Below are positions 48,685-59,634 of a stretch of 64,000 nt of DNA, piece by piece. The notes below the pieces were generated by a model. The model was not told where the DNA came from and searched no databases. It saw nothing but the letters and a program-made list of their open reading frames with translations. The first letter of the stretch is position 1; every line of letters begins with the position of its first letter. The position numbers were made by a program, and so were the translations under genes. The stretch is from Liolophura sinensis (taxonomy: Eukaryota; Mollusca; Polyplacophora; Chitonida; Chitonidae): the NCBI RefSeq assembly GCF_032854445.1, contig NC_088304.1, positions 34,342,810-34,406,809 of the forward strand. The letters are read 5' to 3'.

Positions 48685-48860
48685 ACAGCTGGTTAGTTAC
48701 TTGCCAAACGTTAGTGGTTTATTCCAGACTCTAAGGTCTCTTCTACCAGTGACACTTATTGCAGTATAACTAATACTGATTCTCGGGTATCTGACGATAT
48801 TCACCACAATATCCCTGATGGCGACGAGGCGTCAAACCGTACTCATTCATTCATCTCAGA
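48685..48860 (+). repeat. SINE-B copy with 3' end
   Basis: Core 'ggttagttacttgccaaacg', 'ttagtggtttattccagact', followed by a SINE-type 3' end 'gatggcgacgaggcgtcaaa' and 'ccgtactcattcattcat'. It links the SINE-B core with the tail type seen at 32958-33030. Confidence 0.6.
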
Positions 48861-48876
48861 TAAATAATTTAACTGT

Positions 48877-49028
48877 GGCAGGTCTGCCAGCAACCTGCGG
48901 ATAGCCATGGGTTTTCCCCGCGTTCTGCTCGGTTCCCCCCCCCCCCCCCCTATACTGGTCGCGGTGGTATAAGTGAAATATTCTTGAGTACGGCCTAAAA
49001 CACCAGTGACATAAAATAGATAAATAAG
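48877..49028 (+). repeat. SINE-A copy with a C16 homopolymer
   Basis: 'aggtctgccagcaacctgcg', core, then 16 consecutive C (48935-48950) where other copies read 'tcctcccaccataat', then 'gaaatattcttgagtacggc' and a short tail. Confidence 0.86.
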
Positions 49029-51707
49029 TGTTACATATATGAGGCTGACCAGGGAGTAGTAAGAGACATTGATAGGCATAATTGTATTTTAGCACACTAA
49101 TGTTACTATCAGTGCAAGATATACCTGCACTCGCAGAAGTGTGTCAGTGAATTTTGAGACTGGTACTCCATTTAATGGCGGTTTTATGACAACTAGAGTG
49201 CCTTGCCACACAATCGTAACTAGCAATAGCAGTGTGTCGCGCAGTAATTTTGCTGTTAAAAGTGAGCTACTACTAACGGAGTTACAATCCGAGAAAAGCA
49301 GTCTTTATATAGAGACCCGCATACAAGCGATCACTACCAGTGATACATGTACAGCACTATATCTGACACTCAGATGTGTTTACAGTTAATTTTTTGTGGG
49401 TAGCTATCAAGCGGGATGTCAAATAACCGATGGGTGTGTTGATAGGGGTGTAACATTTGTTCAGCTTAAGCCTAAACCTGTATTTCTGATTATTCATTTT
49501 ATACTTCATCACCAGTTCAGTCTGGCATTACAGTTCTCTGGCAACTGACGGCCCTTATCACTTTGACATGTCGGTTCGGCTATTTTATATTTTTTTGTGG
49601 CCAAGTCAACGTGCTAGTTTGAAAAATCTTGGTATTCGCATCTTGCCAGTTGAGCGATTTTGCAGCCCCGGGGGTAGGTTGGAGACAGGTAATTTTGCAG
49701 GAGGTACACATTCCGTTCCTTCTCCCCTACTCCCTCTTCGTCTTCGTGCTCTGAGCATCTTATTAAAACAGTAGTATATATATTGGATAATTCTGCACAC
49801 TGTGCACATATGCCTCCTATACGGGTTATACGTTAGAGAAATGTAAGTCCAAGCGAATACCGATCCAGAATGAGATAACAACCCACGTTTATACCACATC
49901 CTTTTACTGATGAATTAACTCCCCAGGCCACAAACACAGTGGATTTCAATTTGTCAGCGATGTTAGTCTTGGTAATATAAAAAGACTGAAACAGCGCTGA
50001 TTGTGTTGGGAAGAATTAAAACATGTCAGAGCCCGGGGGAAACCCACGAACATCGGCCGACCAAGTCACATGTTCGAATCCAGCCTTCCTTTACACGACT
50101 GAAACGTTACGCTAGGAGCTTTAGGAGCTTTATTTAACTTATGTTTACATATGCATACAAACCAGTATGCTAGCATTCTATGGGCACTTGTCTACTGGGA
50201 ATACGCATACTGTGTGTAAATCTTACCATGATGTTATGTATAGAGATACGTTTGTCAATACATGTTTTTTTCTGTGAAAGGTCACGCTAAATTCTAAATT
50301 CCTTGTCAAAGTGATCGACCGTATAAAACAAAGAAGGTACTGTCGTCGCCATTTTCACGTAAAACGTGAATTATTGAAATAATTCTCAAAGTTTTAGATG
50401 TTCAGCTGTAATATTTCAATGTTACATGTATCGTGATACATGTTAGGGGGCCAGGCACGATGCACTTGGAAAGAATGTAAAAAAAATACAGCATAAAAAG
50501 TCAAACCAGAGCAGATAACACATCTAAAATCCATATGTTAAGCTATTCCCCATGATACATCGTCGACAAAAATAAATAACTAATTAAATGACATACGTCT
50601 TAGACAACTATTTTGATACACATGGCCATCTGGACGCCATGTCTTCACTTCCCATGTCTTCACTACCTATTAAATGACACCGCAGGGATACAGGTTTCTA
50701 CTTGATGGACATCTTTGACAGCTATATTCCGTGCAACTGCCGTCAGTAGCTTTGACCTTTGATCCATTTTTTATGTAGACCACATATTACTCTATTTTCT
50801 GACCCCCTTCACTTCCGATAGTGTTTTTGTTTTACTCACCACTCTGGATCTAACCTTATCTTATCATATCACACCTTTTTTCACACCTGAATGATTGCAG
50901 GGTAATAAGATGTCTTAAACCTGACCACGGTCACGCCAGGTGACATGTCCAGATCAGCTTCGTCATTGTGTACAGTAACTTTTGGCCGGTTCTGTTTTTC
51001 TAACCGCATAATTTTGACGTCAGTATTATTGCTGAATTGGACGTTTTGCAGACCTGGCACAAGAAGCTGGTAAACTTCTTCTCCCTTGAAGAAAGCTGCC
51101 CAAGATTATGTTCTCTTTTTGTTCTTTCCTTTAGTAATTCGATGTTTTCAGGGCGTTTGCTCATAAAACACTAGTTAGGCAGCAAGCAGGGACTGTAGCA
51201 GCGCAGCAGGAGTTTTTACTGACAGCTGGACCTAAATCTGGTTCATAGCCCGTCAGAGTGCCACATGCTGTTATAGGTAAAGCATGAGTTTGAATACCAA
51301 ACTTAATTTTGTAAGATATTTCGTGCATTTTCACAAATGTATTTTCGCTCACAAAGTGGCTTTTAATTCTCGTTCTACATGCACATTAAGAGAACCGCCT
51401 GGTATAGGGAAACTACCGAGGTTTATTTGTATTATATTATGTTTGACTGATCACTGCTTGAATTCCACGTGGATAATTTATGTTATCTTAGCCCACTTCG
51501 ATGGAAAGGGAGTAGTCAAGGCCAAGCGTTTTGTCTGGTTTATTGATTCGCTCATTACAAAGGAAACACTGTCATCTTGTATTCGCAAAAGTACCGCAGA
51601 CCGCAAATATTAACTTTCGATACGTTACCCACGTGATGATAACCTATGAATTGAAAGACCAAAACTAACTGATTTTCCCTTTAATTACCGGAATTTTCTC
51701 TACGTCT
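49029..51707. other. No recognisable gene
   Basis: Mostly unique AT-rich sequence. A reverse SINE-A scrap lies at about 50030-50100 ('agcccgggggaaacccacga', 'gttcgaatccagcc'). Frames up to 109 codons (51284-51613) have no recognised features. Confidence 0.45.
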
Positions 51708-51790
51708 TTAATTAAACCAGTTACGTGTGACCATTTGCCAGATATCATGCCATGGTCGTTGCCCTTGTTTTACTATCTACGTTGTACGTT
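51708..51790 (+). repeat. Repeat D fragment
   Basis: 'gtgaccatttgccagatatc', 'gtcgttgcccttgttttac' and 'tatctacgttgtacg' match the 3' end of repeat D. An AATA tract follows at 51810-51845. Confidence 0.65.
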
Positions 51791-52611
51791 TGATTGATGT
51801 TTTACGCAAAATAAATAAATAAATAAATAAATAATTGAATAAATATGCTCGTAATATTTCCATCGTGAAATTCAATTAAACACGAGTCAAGTTTTGTTGA
51901 AGGGTTAAGAATTTGTATGATAAATTGGGTAGCAGCTTGCGCACGTAGAATGTACTGAAAGTTGATCACAGATAATGTAGAATATTGGTAAGACGGATGA
52001 GATCGGAACTGGCTGTTATATTAAGCATATCGATGGACTGATAACAGTATCAAGTTTTGTTAATTAATTCCCTCAGCCTTGGGCTGCCTACGATGCAATC
52101 ACTTGTCATTCATTTCATCAACAGGATGTTTAATACAAATTGACCGCAGCCGAAAAGCAGGTCATTTTTTATTTAACCGTGATGTTAATCACAGATTAAA
52201 ATACTTAAAATATGATTTGATTTGAATGACCAGGATGGAGGAGTGAAAATTTCGTATGCCTGGTCTGACCTTAGAGTCATACAGCAGGAAGTACCTATTC
52301 AGTAATTCATACCAAATGACTTTAAAGCTTATAATATTGATACTTGTTTTACTTTTTTCGATATCATCTTATTTACTGTTGCTATCATACAGTCTTGCAC
52401 AGACATCATGGTTTCCCAGGTACACTTTTCAAGTTATTCAATTTCGATTAGTAGAGCAGTTGAATGGCTAGCAGGTTCGTATGGCGGAAAAATTAAGGAA
52501 GTGGTGAAAAGTTCTGGCCATTCGTGTATGTTTCTAGCCTGGTAATGGTTGAATCGGTTGCTTCGGAACTGTTCTTTGTGCTTGTTGCCTTAAATGTTAA
52601 GAATAGCTAGT
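51791..52611. other. No recognisable gene
   Basis: AT-rich; a 71-codon frame at 52256-52471 has a hydrophobic middle but no support as a gene. Confidence 0.45.
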
Positions 52612-52745
52612 ACATGGGAAGGTTTGCCAGTAGCGTGGGTTTCCCTCAGGCTCTGTCTGGTTTCCTCCCACCATAATGCTGACCGCCGTCGTACAAGTGA
52701 AATATTCCTGAGTTTGTCGTAAAACAGTAATGAAATAAATAAATA
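52612..52745 (+). repeat. SINE-A copy, 5'-truncated
   Basis: 'acatgggaaggtttgccag', a shortened core, 'ggtttcctcccaccataatg', 'gaccgccgtcgtacaagtga' and an AATA tail. Confidence 0.85.
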
Positions 52746-53220
52746 CTAATTCTGAAATCTCCACAAGGACGTGGTGTAAAACCACTTCATGCTCTCTGTC
52801 TTATTTCTGAGAAAGTGACAACTCAGAAGAAACATCACAAAAACGGAGGCCATTAAAAGAAGCAAACAAAATGTAATAGCTATACAAATTTTCCAGTCCC
52901 GCGCAACCGGTGACGTACAGCCATTGGAGGCACAGAATAAACAAATGGATGCATGACTTTGGTTTTACGACCATTGGGTGTATTTCAGCTAAATCGTGGA
53001 ATGAGTACGGTATAACCAGGAAAAGTATGGTTTTGCATGTAGAAAATATATAACATTATAAATCAAAGGAAATGGACATTTGACATAACACCTAAAAAAA
53101 CGTGAATACAGTTAAAATACGAAAAAAAAAAGAAAAACATTAAACCTTTTCAATAGAAGCTATATCGTACCACGAAAAGCGATGCTGTCAAATAATTGAA
53201 ACTGACTATATGTTTGATGC
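52746..53220. other. No recognisable gene
   Basis: AT-rich; an A-rich tract near 53120-53140. Nothing recognised. Confidence 0.5.
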
Positions 53221-54055
53221 TGTATTATAGTCTATTTCTTTTAGAGAGTCGCCTATATTCAGCTGTCTGTAAAATCTGTCATACTCGTTACCAAAATTGC
53301 CTTTAGTCAGTGTCACGTAACAACCCGAGCTCTAGATATTGATAAATTGGGCGTCAATGTTATTGCAAAGAAATTGTAGTTAGAATACTTTTTATAATTG
53401 ATAAAACTCCATAAGCTCAGTTTCGATAGCAAGAACGCATTGCCTCAGGGGACGTCATGATTATTCAAAAACAAGTTGCATGCTGGACACTGGGCGTGGA
53501 GAGTAATATGTTTCACAATGGCTGCACCAATCAGCGGTTATAACAAACTCCATGCAATAACACCACCTATACTACTATCTCTGCGAATAACTAGATCGCT
53601 TTCGTTTCCTAATATCCATCACTCAAACTATACTGCCGTAAGATCATCTACTACAAGAGATAAAGTAAAATTCATTTATTAAGGTTATTTTGTATTAAAA
53701 CGTGCGAACGATATCAAATATGGCAGGATCAAAAACAGGGTTTACGGTAAACTCAGCAGCAGCTCAAGCCTTCCTTCGAAACATGTTGAACTCCGCCCAA
53801 TATCCAGCATGCCACTGATTTTTGAATAATTATGATGTCAGCCGAGGCAATTGGTTCTTGCCTTCGAAACCGAGGTTATGGACTTAAACATTATAAATTA
53901 GAAAATTTTCCTAGCAAGAATATAAACTTCCGCCATATCCATGTGTAGAGTTTGTGTTGTTAAATGTCACTTACAGACAATTTTGGTACCGAGTGCGACT
54001 GATTTATTGGACAGCTGAATATAGGCGATTCTCTGAAAGAAATAAACTTTAGCCG
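53221..54055. repeat. Large diverged inverted repeat (about 280-300-bp arms)
   Basis: Left arm about 53221-53520, right arm about 53775-54055, spacer about 255 bases. Matching blocks (left; the right arm as its complement): 'cgcctatattcagctgtc', 'taccaaaattg', 'gcctcaggggacgtcatgat' versus 'gcctcggctgacatcataat', 'tattcaaaaa', 'gcatgctggacactgggcg' versus 'gcatgctggatattgggcg'. The arms have diverged noticeably, so it is either an old foldback element or two inverted insertions of one dispersed repeat. The 68-codon frame at 53476-53682 is not supported as coding. Confidence 0.72.
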
Positions 54056-54377
54056 TTACATGCATGTTGTACGCACTGGACGCCTACCCCCATCCCCTTA
54101 TCGATGATAACATTGTGTGTCAAGCGAGAATAACCAATACGCGACACCTCTAGAGGCGTGCCATGTGTGTACGAATTAAAATCAACTTAATATTTGGAGT
54201 CACTGAGTCTTGTTTCTATTGTCCATATGTTGTCCTTAATGAGCGTGACAGTGCTTACATTTAAGTCGTATATGCTAGATGTGTTTGTCCCGAAAACTTT
54301 ATTCGCTTCTGCTCTCCGGCAACTAATATTTTCTCAAATTTAACAAGCTTACAAGATTTCTATCTTAAATATTTATA
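54056..54377. other. No recognisable gene
   Basis: Unique sequence before the full-length SINE; its last bases (54365-54377) are the left target-site duplication of that SINE. Confidence 0.5.
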
Positions 54378-54648
54378 GGGCGCCTCCGTGGCTCAGTTGG
54401 TTAGTGAACTAGCGCAGCGTAATGACCTAGGAGTCTCAATGCGGTCGCTGTGAGTTCAAGTCCAGCTCATGCTGGCTTCCTCTCCGGCCGTACGTGGGAA
54501 GGTTTTCCAGCAGCCTGCGGATGGTCGTGGGTTTCCCCCAGGCTCTGCCCGGTTTCCACCCACCATAATGCTGGCCGCCGTCGTATAAGTGAAATATTCT
54601 TGAGTACGGCGTAAAACACCAATCAAATAAATAAATAAATAAATAAAT
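54378..54648 (+). mobile_element. SINE-A, full-length copy with 13-bp target duplication
   Basis: Head 'gcctccgtggctcagttggt' with 'gagttcaagtcc' B box, complete central domain and 3' region, AATA tail. Flanked by exact copies of 'ttaaatatttata' at 54365-54377 and 54648-54660. Together with low divergence from the 57487 copy, this suggests a relatively young insertion. Pol III boxes are intact by eye. Confidence 0.93.
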
Positions 54649-54789
54649 TAAATATTTATACATTCTTTATGTGTTTCGTATTAATTTCTGTAATCAAAAA
54701 GTTTTCACTTGTAAGGAATCCGGCGTGCTAAAGTTAAACCATGTACGACTCTTCGTCATTTACCTGATAACCCCCGCCATGGCCCATCC

Positions 54790-54858
54790 AGCGAGAGCAG
54801 GATTCGAACCTGCAACCTGCTTGCTGAAGGTCTAATTGGCTGAGATGAGAGTAACGCT
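54790..54858 (-). repeat. tRNA-like sequence (pseudogene or SINE head)
   Basis: On the minus strand, 54797-54813 forms a perfect T arm: five-base stem GCAGG/CCTGC around TTCGAAT. The seven bases 3' of it pair with five of seven bases at the other end, as an acceptor stem would. An A-box-like 'ctcagccaattaga' is present. D and anticodon stems are degraded, and the base before the would-be GCA anticodon is A rather than T, so it is unlikely to be a working tRNA. Confidence 0.45.
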
Positions 54859-54954
54859 TTCAGTGAACGTACCAGAAGTAAAGAAGTTATCAGTCCTCCA
54901 GAATTTGACCTTGAACACTGCCTACTGACAAGCTAGAATGTGTGACCCTCATCA

Positions 54955-55149
54955 CTGCGATCGCGGAGAGTTAAAGTTCAGTCCAAGCGTGTGAAGGTGT
55001 GCAGCAACCTGCGGGTGGTCGCGGTTTTCTCCGGCCTCTGTCCGGTTTCCTCCCTCCATAATGCTAGCCACCGTCGTATAAGTAAAATACTCTTGAGTGC
55101 GACATATAACACTAATCCTATAAATAAATAAATAAATAAATAAATAAAC
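54955..55149 (+). repeat. SINE-A copy, diverged
   Basis: Partial head ('gttaaagttcagtcc'), core ('gcaacctgcgggtggtcg', 'cctctgtccggtttcctcc'), 3' region ('agccaccgtcgtataagt') and a long AATA tail. It ends about 120 bases before the first visible exon of the VWA gene. Confidence 0.85.
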
Positions 55150-55270
55150 CTATAAAGTGATTTTGATGTAAACACCTTCAACACTCGGCAAACGAGGATC
55201 TCCATTTAAATAAGTAAGACGTGATCTCATAGGGATGCCTGTTTCTTATCTTTCTCTCTCTCAATCTCAG

Positions 55271-55389
55271 GTTTGGATGGAACCGGCTGCCGCTGTTGTT
55301 GTTATTATGTTCTGTGACGGTGACAAAGGCTCAACTTCGGCCTGGCAGTAACGTGCCAATCCAGCCAGGAGACGAGTGTGTACCGCCAG
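55271..55389 (+). CDS. VWA/mucin-like secreted protein, signal-peptide exon
   Basis: First visible exon of the right-hand gene. A pyrimidine-rich tract ending 'tctcaatctcag' (acceptor at 55269-55270) precedes it, and CCAG|GTATGT (55389/55390) follows. The frame reads 'FGWNRLPLLLLLCSVTVTKA' then 'QLRPGSNVPIQPGDECVPP': a hydrophobic core followed by a small residue, as in a signal peptide with likely cleavage after Lys-Ala. The reading frame needs two bases from an upstream exon and has no in-frame ATG before a TAG at 55230, so the start codon lies further left; I could not locate it. The exon ends in phase 1, matching the VWA exon at 59635. The protein would enter the secretory pathway. The 64-codon frame at 55378-55572 reads into the intron in a different frame and is unrelated. 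Confidence 0.75.
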
Positions 55390-55739
55390 GTATGTCTACG
55401 TGTTAGTGACGGTTTACAAGGTGATCAGCATTCTTATTCTAGTATCTTGGGGCTCTGGTTTTCCTGCACAAACCAGGTTTTTGCTGGTGGACTAAGCCAC
55501 CCCGAGGTTTGGGTAAAGTTGTTAAAAAATGAGCTAGCAGTTAAGTCCGGAATTAATTTTTGTCTGGTCTAAAGTGCCATTAGTTTTGTATTAGAACAAG
55601 ACTGGAATTAAGATTTTAGCCTGCTAAACTTTTGATACACTTCTGAACAACTGGCCCCAGGACCCCTTACATTGTTTACATGTTTATTAAATGTAATGTC
55701 GTTACAGAACAATTAAAAGCAATTAAAATTACAAATAAA

Positions 55740-55930
55740 CCATTGTGCAAGGGGGCGTGTAAGCTGCTAATATTTATGTATTCAAAATGAACGCTTAAAA
55801 TAGAATAAACCTTAACTGAGGCAAATAGACAAGAATGCACGTATCACCTGTAACGTGTGACGAATTTGCCAGCTATCACAAAGTCGTCGCTGCTCTGGCT
55901 TTATTCTCTATGGTGTAGTCTTGCCATATA
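55740..55930 (+). repeat. Repeat D copy in intron 1
   Basis: 'gggggcgtgtaagctgctaa', 'aataaaccttaactgaggca', 'gacgaatttgccagctatca', 'gtcgtcgctgctctggcttt', 'attctctatggtgtag' in the family order. Confidence 0.78.
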
Positions 55931-56589
55931 TTGTGAACGGTAAGGTAAAGATCGGGGAGCCGAAACTAAGGTGTAAGACAAGATCGCATCTTGACAAACC
56001 TCATGACGTAAGGCCTTATTTGCGGGCAATAAGATAAGAACACGCAACCACGCACAGTTCAACTAACAGCTGTGGAAAGTGTTAGTGTTCATTTATTTGA
56101 TTGGTTTTTGACGGCGTGCTGTAGAATTGTTCGCATATATGACGGCTATTAGGTTTATGGGTAGCGGAAGCGTCAAAACGTGCGGTAAACCTTCGCTCTG
56201 TACTTGATAAACCTACTAACGTAAAGTCACAGTTCACACAACGAGAGTTAGCTTCGAACTCGCGACGTCATTGATCAAGAGCCCGAGAGATGCATGAAGT
56301 CCAGCGGCTATATGTATCAACCGTGTTATGGCTTAAGTCAAACATTCAAACACAGCTACAATTGAAATGTTTTGCTCTGTGAGGTTTAAACTTTATACAC
56401 TGATTCTTTACTGTACCAACAAAATTTGAGTTCTTTCCTGTTCTGAGTTTGGCTTTTTAAGCGCTTTTAATATAGGACTTAAGTCTTAAGCTGCTTGATA
56501 AGTAGGGGCCTTGGGCTTCAGCTGTCTGAACCAACACAAACCACAGGCTGCGACGAGCTGTTTGATGCAGATCTAATAAAACAACACTG

Positions 56590-56715
56590 CTATGCTTGAA
56601 TGCAGCCAATGTCGTTTGAGTAAACGCAGCCTTGCCGTTGACGTGGATGCAGCCAATAATGTTTGCGTGAATGCAACTAATGCCATTTGCATGAATGCAG
56701 CTAATGAAATAGCTG
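56590..56715. repeat. Degenerate 24-bp tandem repeat (about 5 units)
   Basis: Units resembling 'gtgaatgcagctaatgccat' at about 24-base steps ('cttgaatgcagccaatg', 'gtggatgcagccaataatg', 'gtgaatgcaactaatgcc', 'atgaatgcagctaatg'). Confidence 0.75.
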
Positions 56716-57139
56716 AAGCACATTTGTGTTAGACACCTGCTTATTGTCTCCATAATGAATCTGAATAATGCAAATTATAAGATCAAAAACAAGGGCGAGT
56801 AGATGAGATAGGCCGAAAATTAAATACTGCCTACAGCAGGCTAATAATTCGTTCCAGATTTCTTAAATACGGTATTTGTATATATATTTGCGAACCGCGC
56901 GTTACTAAAGGAACAGTTGACGTCGCCAAGCTACATCGCCATGACGGCACGAGGTGAACGCACGTTCACACGTCCAAAACTGGAAAGTCGATAAATCGCC
57001 TTGTTCGTCTGTCGATTAGTTGGTGTCTCAGTTAGTCGCGTGGTCAGGGTTTGGACATCCTGTATTTTAATGTATTTACACCGATGACGAATAAACTTAA
57101 CAAACTGCAATCAGCATCAATGCACCTTATTTTTCACCT

Positions 57140-57310
57140 AATACCTCCTAAGCCTTGGTGTTAGGGGGCATGTAATTAACCACTGCTTAAGTATTTACAT
57201 TAAAGAGTTAAAATATAGCTGACGTAAATCGACATTTATGTGTGACTATTTGCCAGCTATTACATTTCGTCGCTACTCTTGTTTTACTCGCTATACTCTA
57301 ATCTTGCACA
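57140..57310 (+). repeat. Repeat D copy in intron 1
   Basis: 'gggggcatgtaattaaccac', 'agtatttacattaaagagtt', 'gtgactatttgccagctatt', 'cgtcgctactcttgttttac' and 'tcgctatactc'. Confidence 0.75.
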
Positions 57311-57486
57311 GGACGACATCGACTTTCTGAGGGATGGAAATCGCGCCTGCTTAACTTTGGAAATATTATTGTCAGGCCTGGAGTTCGCATTTCGTTCTTG
57401 AAACAGTAACCATGATTTTGGACATTACCTCCCCCTCTCCAAAAAAAAAAAAAAGAAAGGAAAGGAAAAAAGAAGAGCCACACGAA

Positions 57487-57755
57487 TTTATTTATTTATT
57501 TATTTATTTGGTATTTTACACCGTACTCAAGAATACTTCACTCATACGACGGCGGCCAGCATTATGGTGGGTGGAAACCGGGCACAGCCCGGGGGAAACA
57601 CACGACCATCCGCAGGTTGCTGGCAGACCTTCCCACGTACGGCCGGAGAGGAAGCCAGCATGAGCTGGACTTGAACTCACAGCGACCGCATTGGTGAGAG
57701 ACTCCTGGTCATTACGCCGCGCTAGCACGCTAACCAACTGAGCCACGGAGGCCCC
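57487..57755 (-). mobile_element. SINE-A, full-length copy, antisense in intron 1
   Basis: Complete element in reverse: T-rich tail, 3' region, central domain ('ggcacagcccgggggaaaca', 'ccatccgcaggttgctggca'), B box as 'ggacttgaactcac' and the head ending 'ccaactgagccacggaggcc'. No clear target-site duplication. Very similar to the 54378 copy. Confidence 0.92.
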
Positions 57756-57764
57756 AACAACATG

Positions 57765-57925
57765 ACTATTAGGGGCGTGTAATTTGCTATTAATTATGAA
57801 TTTACATAAACAGAGTAAAATCCTAAGGTAAAATGAGAAGAGGTCAACAGTTATATTTGTGACCATTTGCCATATGTCACATTGTCGTCACTGCTCTAGC
57901 TTTAGTCTTTATGCTGTAAGTGTTT
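57765..57925 (+). repeat. Repeat D copy in intron 1
   Basis: 'aggggcgtgtaatttgctat', 'tgaatttacataaacagagt', 'gtgaccatttgccatatgtc', 'acattgtcgtcactgctcta' and 'gtctttatgctgtaag'. It starts immediately after the antisense SINE. Confidence 0.78.
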
Positions 57926-58227
57926 ATATTGCTTATTGCCTTAAGTTTTTCTTGCATTATCTTAAAAATTATTTGAAAGCAGATAAAAAGGAACCAAGAT
58001 GATGTCAACGATAACCATCCAACAAAAGAAAGAAAGAAAACCTGTGATGCCTGACTGCATTGTCTAGATTAGACACAGAGAAGAGCAGAACAGATAACTA
58101 TCACTTATCCACACAAAACCACCTTGTAACTACATGTAATTACTTCAGAAACGAACATTGTTTTGTCATACATTATACATGTAACGTATGGAGAACGTTT
58201 GTCAGTCTGCTCAAGATTATAATATAA

Positions 58228-58400
58228 AAGATTACTTCATAGGGAGCAAATCCGACGGTGTATTAGTTGGCAAATGGTCACTCGTTACGGGTGAAATACG
58301 GCCTCTTGTCGTCAATATACCTCATTTAGTGTTTATTCTAACTGTTTAGTTAAACGCTTAGTAAGTAGGATGGTGTTAATTGTAACTTATTTGTACCACT
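58228..58400 (-). repeat. Repeat D copy, antisense
   Basis: Complement of the family: 'ttggcaaatggtcactcgtt', 'gggtgaaatacggcctcttg', 'tatacctcatttagtgttta', 'ttctaactgtttag'. The 'cgctgctctgg' end is mostly lost. Confidence 0.7.
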
Positions 58401-58567
58401 CACGACTTATTTAGTTGTTGAGCCTAGTCTTTCATGAATTGACTGATCATTCCTTAACCCCGGTACTCAAGAATTTTCCATCTATAAACATGGCAGCCAG
58501 CTTTATGGAACTTTCCTAAGATTAACGTATGTGCTTCCACGCTGTAGGGGATATATTAGTACTGTAA

Positions 58568-58720
58568 ACGTACGTGGGAAGGTCTTGCAGCAACTTGCGG
58601 GTGGTCGTGGGTATTCCCCAGGCTCTGCGCGGTTTCCTGCAACCATAATGCTGGCCGCCGTCGCATAAGTGAAATATTCCTGACTAAGGCGTAAAACACC
58701 AATCAAATAAAATCAAATAA
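58568..58720 (+). repeat. SINE-A copy, 5'-truncated
   Basis: 'acgtacgtgggaaggtcttg', core, 'ctggccgccgtcgcataagt', 'ggcgtaaaacaccaatcaaa' and a tail. Confidence 0.87.
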
Positions 58721-58954
58721 GTACTGCAAACGACCTTAAGAGAGTCGTTGACAAATTTTTGTTTCCAAGATTCCATCGAACTGTGAGAGCGGTGGATTAT
58801 GGGAATGACGCTTTCTTGTCCTCTACACAGGGAAGGAAATCTTATAGCTCCTCAAACAGCAATGGCCTCCAACTATTTAATGGGAATGCCAGTGATTTCA
58901 CTACCATCGGAATTGATCGTGAATAATCCCATATAAAGAGACTACAGGAAAGAG

Positions 58955-59345
58955 TGTAAAACCAGAGCAGTGATGACAGAGTGATAATTCGTCAAATATA
59001 ACCGGTGAAATATAGCCGCATGTCAATTTATTTATCTATGTATGGGTGTTTTACCCCGTACTCAAAAATATTTCACTTATACGACCGTGGCCAGCATTAT
59101 GGTGGGGGGAAACCGGGCAGAGCCCGGACAATCCGCAGATTGCTGGAGAGGAAGCTAGTATCAACTGGACTTGAAATCAAAGCGACCGTATTGGTGAGAG
59201 ACTCCTAGGTCATTACGTTGCGCTAACCAACTGAGCACGGAGACCGTATCATGTCAATTTACCTCAGTTAATGTATATTCTAGCTTTTCATGTAAATTCC
59301 CAGTTAGTAGCAAATTATCCGCTCCCCAGCTGTAATTGTTAGTAA
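58955..59345 (-). repeat. Repeat D copy split by a SINE
   Basis: Left part 58955-59018 ('taaaaccagagcagtgatga', 'ataattcgtcaaatataacc', 'ggtgaaatatagccg'), right part about 59262-59345 ('cctcagttaatgtatattct', 'gtaaattcccagttagtagc', 'aaattatccgctcccc'). Together they make one antisense copy interrupted by the SINE at 59031. Confidence 0.75.
59031..59249 (-). mobile_element. SINE-A inserted in repeat D, 12-bp target duplication
   Basis: Antisense copy with a deletion inside the core ('gagcccgg' joined to 'acaatccgcag'). It retains the B box ('ctggacttgaaatcaaagc') and head ('gcgctaaccaactgagcac'). Flanked by exact 'catgtcaattta' at 59019-59030 and 59250-59261, proving insertion into the pre-existing repeat D copy. 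Confidence 0.92.
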
Positions 59346-59634
59346 AGTTGGTTGAGAGCGCTGCTATTTTATGAGTAATAAGATTTGTGTCCTTTTCTTG
59401 AGCACTTTTGGGCCATTTCCTGTTCAAAACATGACAAGGAGATCACAAAAAGTCAGAGTTATCTAAAAAAAGTGAACTATTTTGGTTTCGGTGACAACCC
59501 CCAGACATACAAATAAACTAAATTAAAATACACGCTATCAAGACTAACAGTATACGGGGCAGCTGTAGGAAACTGGTAAACTAATTATGCTTAATGTCTT
59601 TACATTACTGTATTTTAATTTGATTTTCTTGCAG

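Larger units (their letters stand above)
55390..59634 (+). other. Intron 1 of the VWA gene (4245 bp)
   Basis: GT (55390) to AG (59633-59634, after 'tttgattttcttgcag'). It contains at least five repeat D copies or fragments, three SINE-A copies and a short 24-bp repeat, annotated separately. Stretches 55931-56589, 56716-57139 and 59341-59634 hold nothing recognisable. No extra phase-compatible exon was recognised. Confidence 0.75.
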
